Positions 7,571 through 8,728 of a DNA stretch of 8,728 bases are shown here, piece after piece. Under the pieces are notes generated by a model, which made no database searches, was not told the origin of the DNA, and saw nothing but the letters and a program-made list of their open reading frames with translations. Source of the DNA: an uncultured bacterium (lineage in GTDB: Bacteria; Methylomirabilota; Methylomirabilia; Rokubacteriales; CSP1-6). The stretch spans positions 1 through 8,728 of the forward strand of contig CAMLFJ010000100.1 of assembly GCA_946479205.1 (NCBI GenBank). Reading direction: 5' to 3'. The position numbers were made by a program, and so were the translations under genes. The stretch's first letter is position 1, and the number at the start of each line of letters is the position of its first letter.

Positions 7571-8464
7571 GTGGCGGACCTCCTCATGCGCAGCAAACTC
7601 TTCGTGCCCGCGTCGCGGCCCGAGCTCTTCGCGAAGGCCGCGGGGGGCGACGCCGACGCGCTCTCGTTCGACCTGGAGGACGCGGTCCAGGAGAGCCGGA
7701 AGGACGAGGCGCGCGGGACCCTCGAGGCCTTCCTGCGGCAGGCCTCCGGTCGGCCGGGCGGCAAGATCGTCATCGTGCGGGTGAACGGGCTGGCCACGCG
7801 GCACTTCGAGGCCGACCTCGCGGCGGTGGCGTGGCCCGCGGTGGACATGATCAACCTGCCCAAGCCCGAATCCGCGGATGACGTCCGGGCCGCGGCGGCC
7901 GCGCTCGCGCGCGTGGAGGGGGAGCGACGGCTCGCGCGCCCCATCGGTATCCTCGCCAACATCGAGTCGCCGCGGGGTCTCCGGCTCGCCGTGGAGATCG
8001 CGCGGGCCGATCCGCGGGTCGTCGGACTGCAGCTCGGCCTGGGCGATCTCTTCGAGCCGTTCGGCATCGACCGGGCGGACGCCCGCGCGGTGTACGCGAC
8101 GCAGCTCGCGGTGCGCCTGGCCGCGGCGGAGGCGGGCATCTGGGCGTGCGACACGGTCTACGGGACGGTGGCGGATCCCGACGGCTTCACCCGCGAGGCG
8201 GAAGCCGCGCGGCGGCTCGGCTTCATCGGCAAGTCCTGTATCCATCCCACCCAGGTCCCGCTCGCGAACGCGGTGTTCCGGCCGAGCGACGCGGAGATCG
8301 CGGCGGCCCTCCGCGTCGTCGAGGCGGCGCGCGGCGCCGAGCGCGACGGGGTGGGGGCCTACCTGGTGGACGGCCGCATGATCGACATCCCCTTCGTCAA
8401 GCGTGCCGAGGCCATCCTGGGCGCGGCCCGCCAGCTCGGGCTCGGCGCCACGCGCGGCGCCTGA
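7571..8464 (+). CDS. CitE/HpcH-HpaI family CoA-ester lyase (malyl/citramalyl-CoA lyase-like)
   Basis: A 297-residue TIM-barrel enzyme of the CitE-like group, which uses Mg2+ to cleave or hydrolyse beta-hydroxy acyl-CoA esters such as malyl-CoA or citramalyl-CoA. Visible signatures: RSKLFVPASRPELFAKAA (7-24), LSFDLEDAV (31-39), RVNG with Arg70, ILANIESPRG with Mg2+ ligand Glu132, LGLGDLFEPFGI with ligand Asp159, and GKSCIHPTQVPLANAVFRPS (220-239). I chose GTG at 7571, two bases after the CoA-transferase stop, giving VADLLMRSKLF, which resembles the usual N-terminus. The ATG at 7586 (MRSKLFVP) is the main alternative. Neither has a clear ribosome site, consistent with translational coupling. 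Acting after the CoA-transferase, it would split the activated acid into acetyl-CoA plus a 2-oxo acid. That order follows from the families; the exact substrate is inferred. Confidence 0.88.
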   Translation: MADLLMRSKLFVPASRPELFAKAAGGDADALSFDLEDAVQESRKDEARGTLEAFLRQASGRPGGKIVIVRVNGLATRHFEADLAAVAWPAVDMINLPKPESADDVRAAAAALARVEGERRLARPIGILANIESPRGLRLAVEIARADPRVVGLQLGLGDLFEPFGIDRADARAVYATQLAVRLAAAEAGIWACDTVYGTVADPDGFTREAEAARRLGFIGKSCIHPTQVPLANAVFRPSDAEIAAALRVVEAARGAERDGVGAYLVDGRMIDIPFVKRAEAILGAARQLGLGATRGA

Positions 8465-8467
8465 GCG

Positions 8468-8728
8468 TCACGAGTCGATCCGGCGTTCGTCGAGGTCCAG
8501 CTCCCGCTCGAGTGCCCGCAGCACGTCGTCGTCGATCGCGCCCTCCGCGCGCAGGCGCAGGAGGGCCTCGCGCTCCGAGTCGATGACGGTGCGCTGGATC
8601 TCGCGGTGCTCGATGATCTCCCGGTCTTCCTCGCCGGAGCCCGACGCGTCGCGCTGCCGCTCGACGTGCTCCGAGCGGTGCTGGTAGGTGTCGCGGAGCC
8701 GGTCGAGGAGCGGGCGGTGGTCCGGCCA
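8468..8728 (-). CDS. Probable Na+/H+ antiporter (CPA1/NhaP type), C-terminal tail (partial)
   Basis: The last 86 codons of a gene entering from the right edge, read on the minus strand and ending in TGA at 8468-8470. The peptide is hydrophilic and helical: LLDRLRDTYQHRSEHVERQRDA, an acidic/serine stretch SGSGEED, then REIQRTVIDSERE, LLRLRAEGAIDDDVLRAL and ERELDLDERRIDS. This pattern of arginine- and glutamate-rich helices, closing on IDDDVLRALERELDLDE, is the usual cytoplasmic C-terminus of bacterial CPA1 Na+/H+ antiporters. The membrane part would lie outside the window. It converges with the lyase gene, with only three bases between the two stop codons. The open frame has no internal start because it is a gene end. 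The family call rests on the tail alone, so it is moderate. Confidence 0.68.
   Translation of the reverse strand, partial: WPDHRPLLDRLRDTYQHRSEHVERQRDASGSGEEDREIIEHREIQRTVIDSEREALLRLRAEGAIDDDVLRALERELDLDERRIDS

Overview
The window is uniformly GC-rich (roughly 70 % by eye) and densely coded, with ATGA start/stop overlaps and short gaps. It reads as a chromosomal segment of a high-GC bacterium. The mix of an encapsulated ferritin, CaiB/BaiF CoA-transferase, CitE-type lyase, imidazolonepropionase-like amidohydrolase and small secreted proteins resembles environmental lineages such as Candidatus Rokubacteria or related soil bacteria. That placement is inference; no rRNA or other taxonomic marker is present. 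I see no mobile element, tRNA, rRNA or CRISPR array.

Layout. (1) 1-670, minus strand: an encapsulin iron-storage operon. It encodes an encapsulated ferritin (EncFtn) with a C-terminal cargo-loading peptide, then, overlapping it by ATGA, the start of the family 1 encapsulin shell gene, which leaves the window at base 1. (2) 671-823: a divergent control region with a sigma70-type promoter for the encapsulin operon and an extended -10 for htpG. (3) 824-2698, plus: htpG, the bacterial Hsp90 chaperone. (4) 2751-4470, plus: a metal-dependent amidohydrolase coupled to a small secreted NTF2-like/SnoaL-type protein. (5) 4566-4937, minus: an unrecognised small secreted beta-rich protein, convergent with the previous unit. 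(6) 5082-8464, plus: a tight four-gene run of chloroperoxidase-like alpha/beta hydrolase, Tat-exported DUF411 metal-binding protein, CaiB/BaiF CoA-transferase and CitE/HpcH-type CoA-ester lyase. (7) 8468-8728, minus: the C-terminal tail of what is probably a CPA1-type Na+/H+ antiporter, entering from the right edge.

How the genes fit together. The encapsulin operon should form a protein nanocompartment whose ferroxidase cargo oxidises and stores iron, and it lies back to back with a stress chaperone. The CoA-transferase and lyase form a plausible two-step module: activate a hydroxy-dicarboxylic acid as its CoA ester, then cleave it. The hydrolase and DUF411 genes upstream are coupled to each other by overlap, but their link to the CoA genes is only positional. 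Several start regions share a TGCTATnGT or TATCnT -10-like box, which looks like the local housekeeping promoter type.
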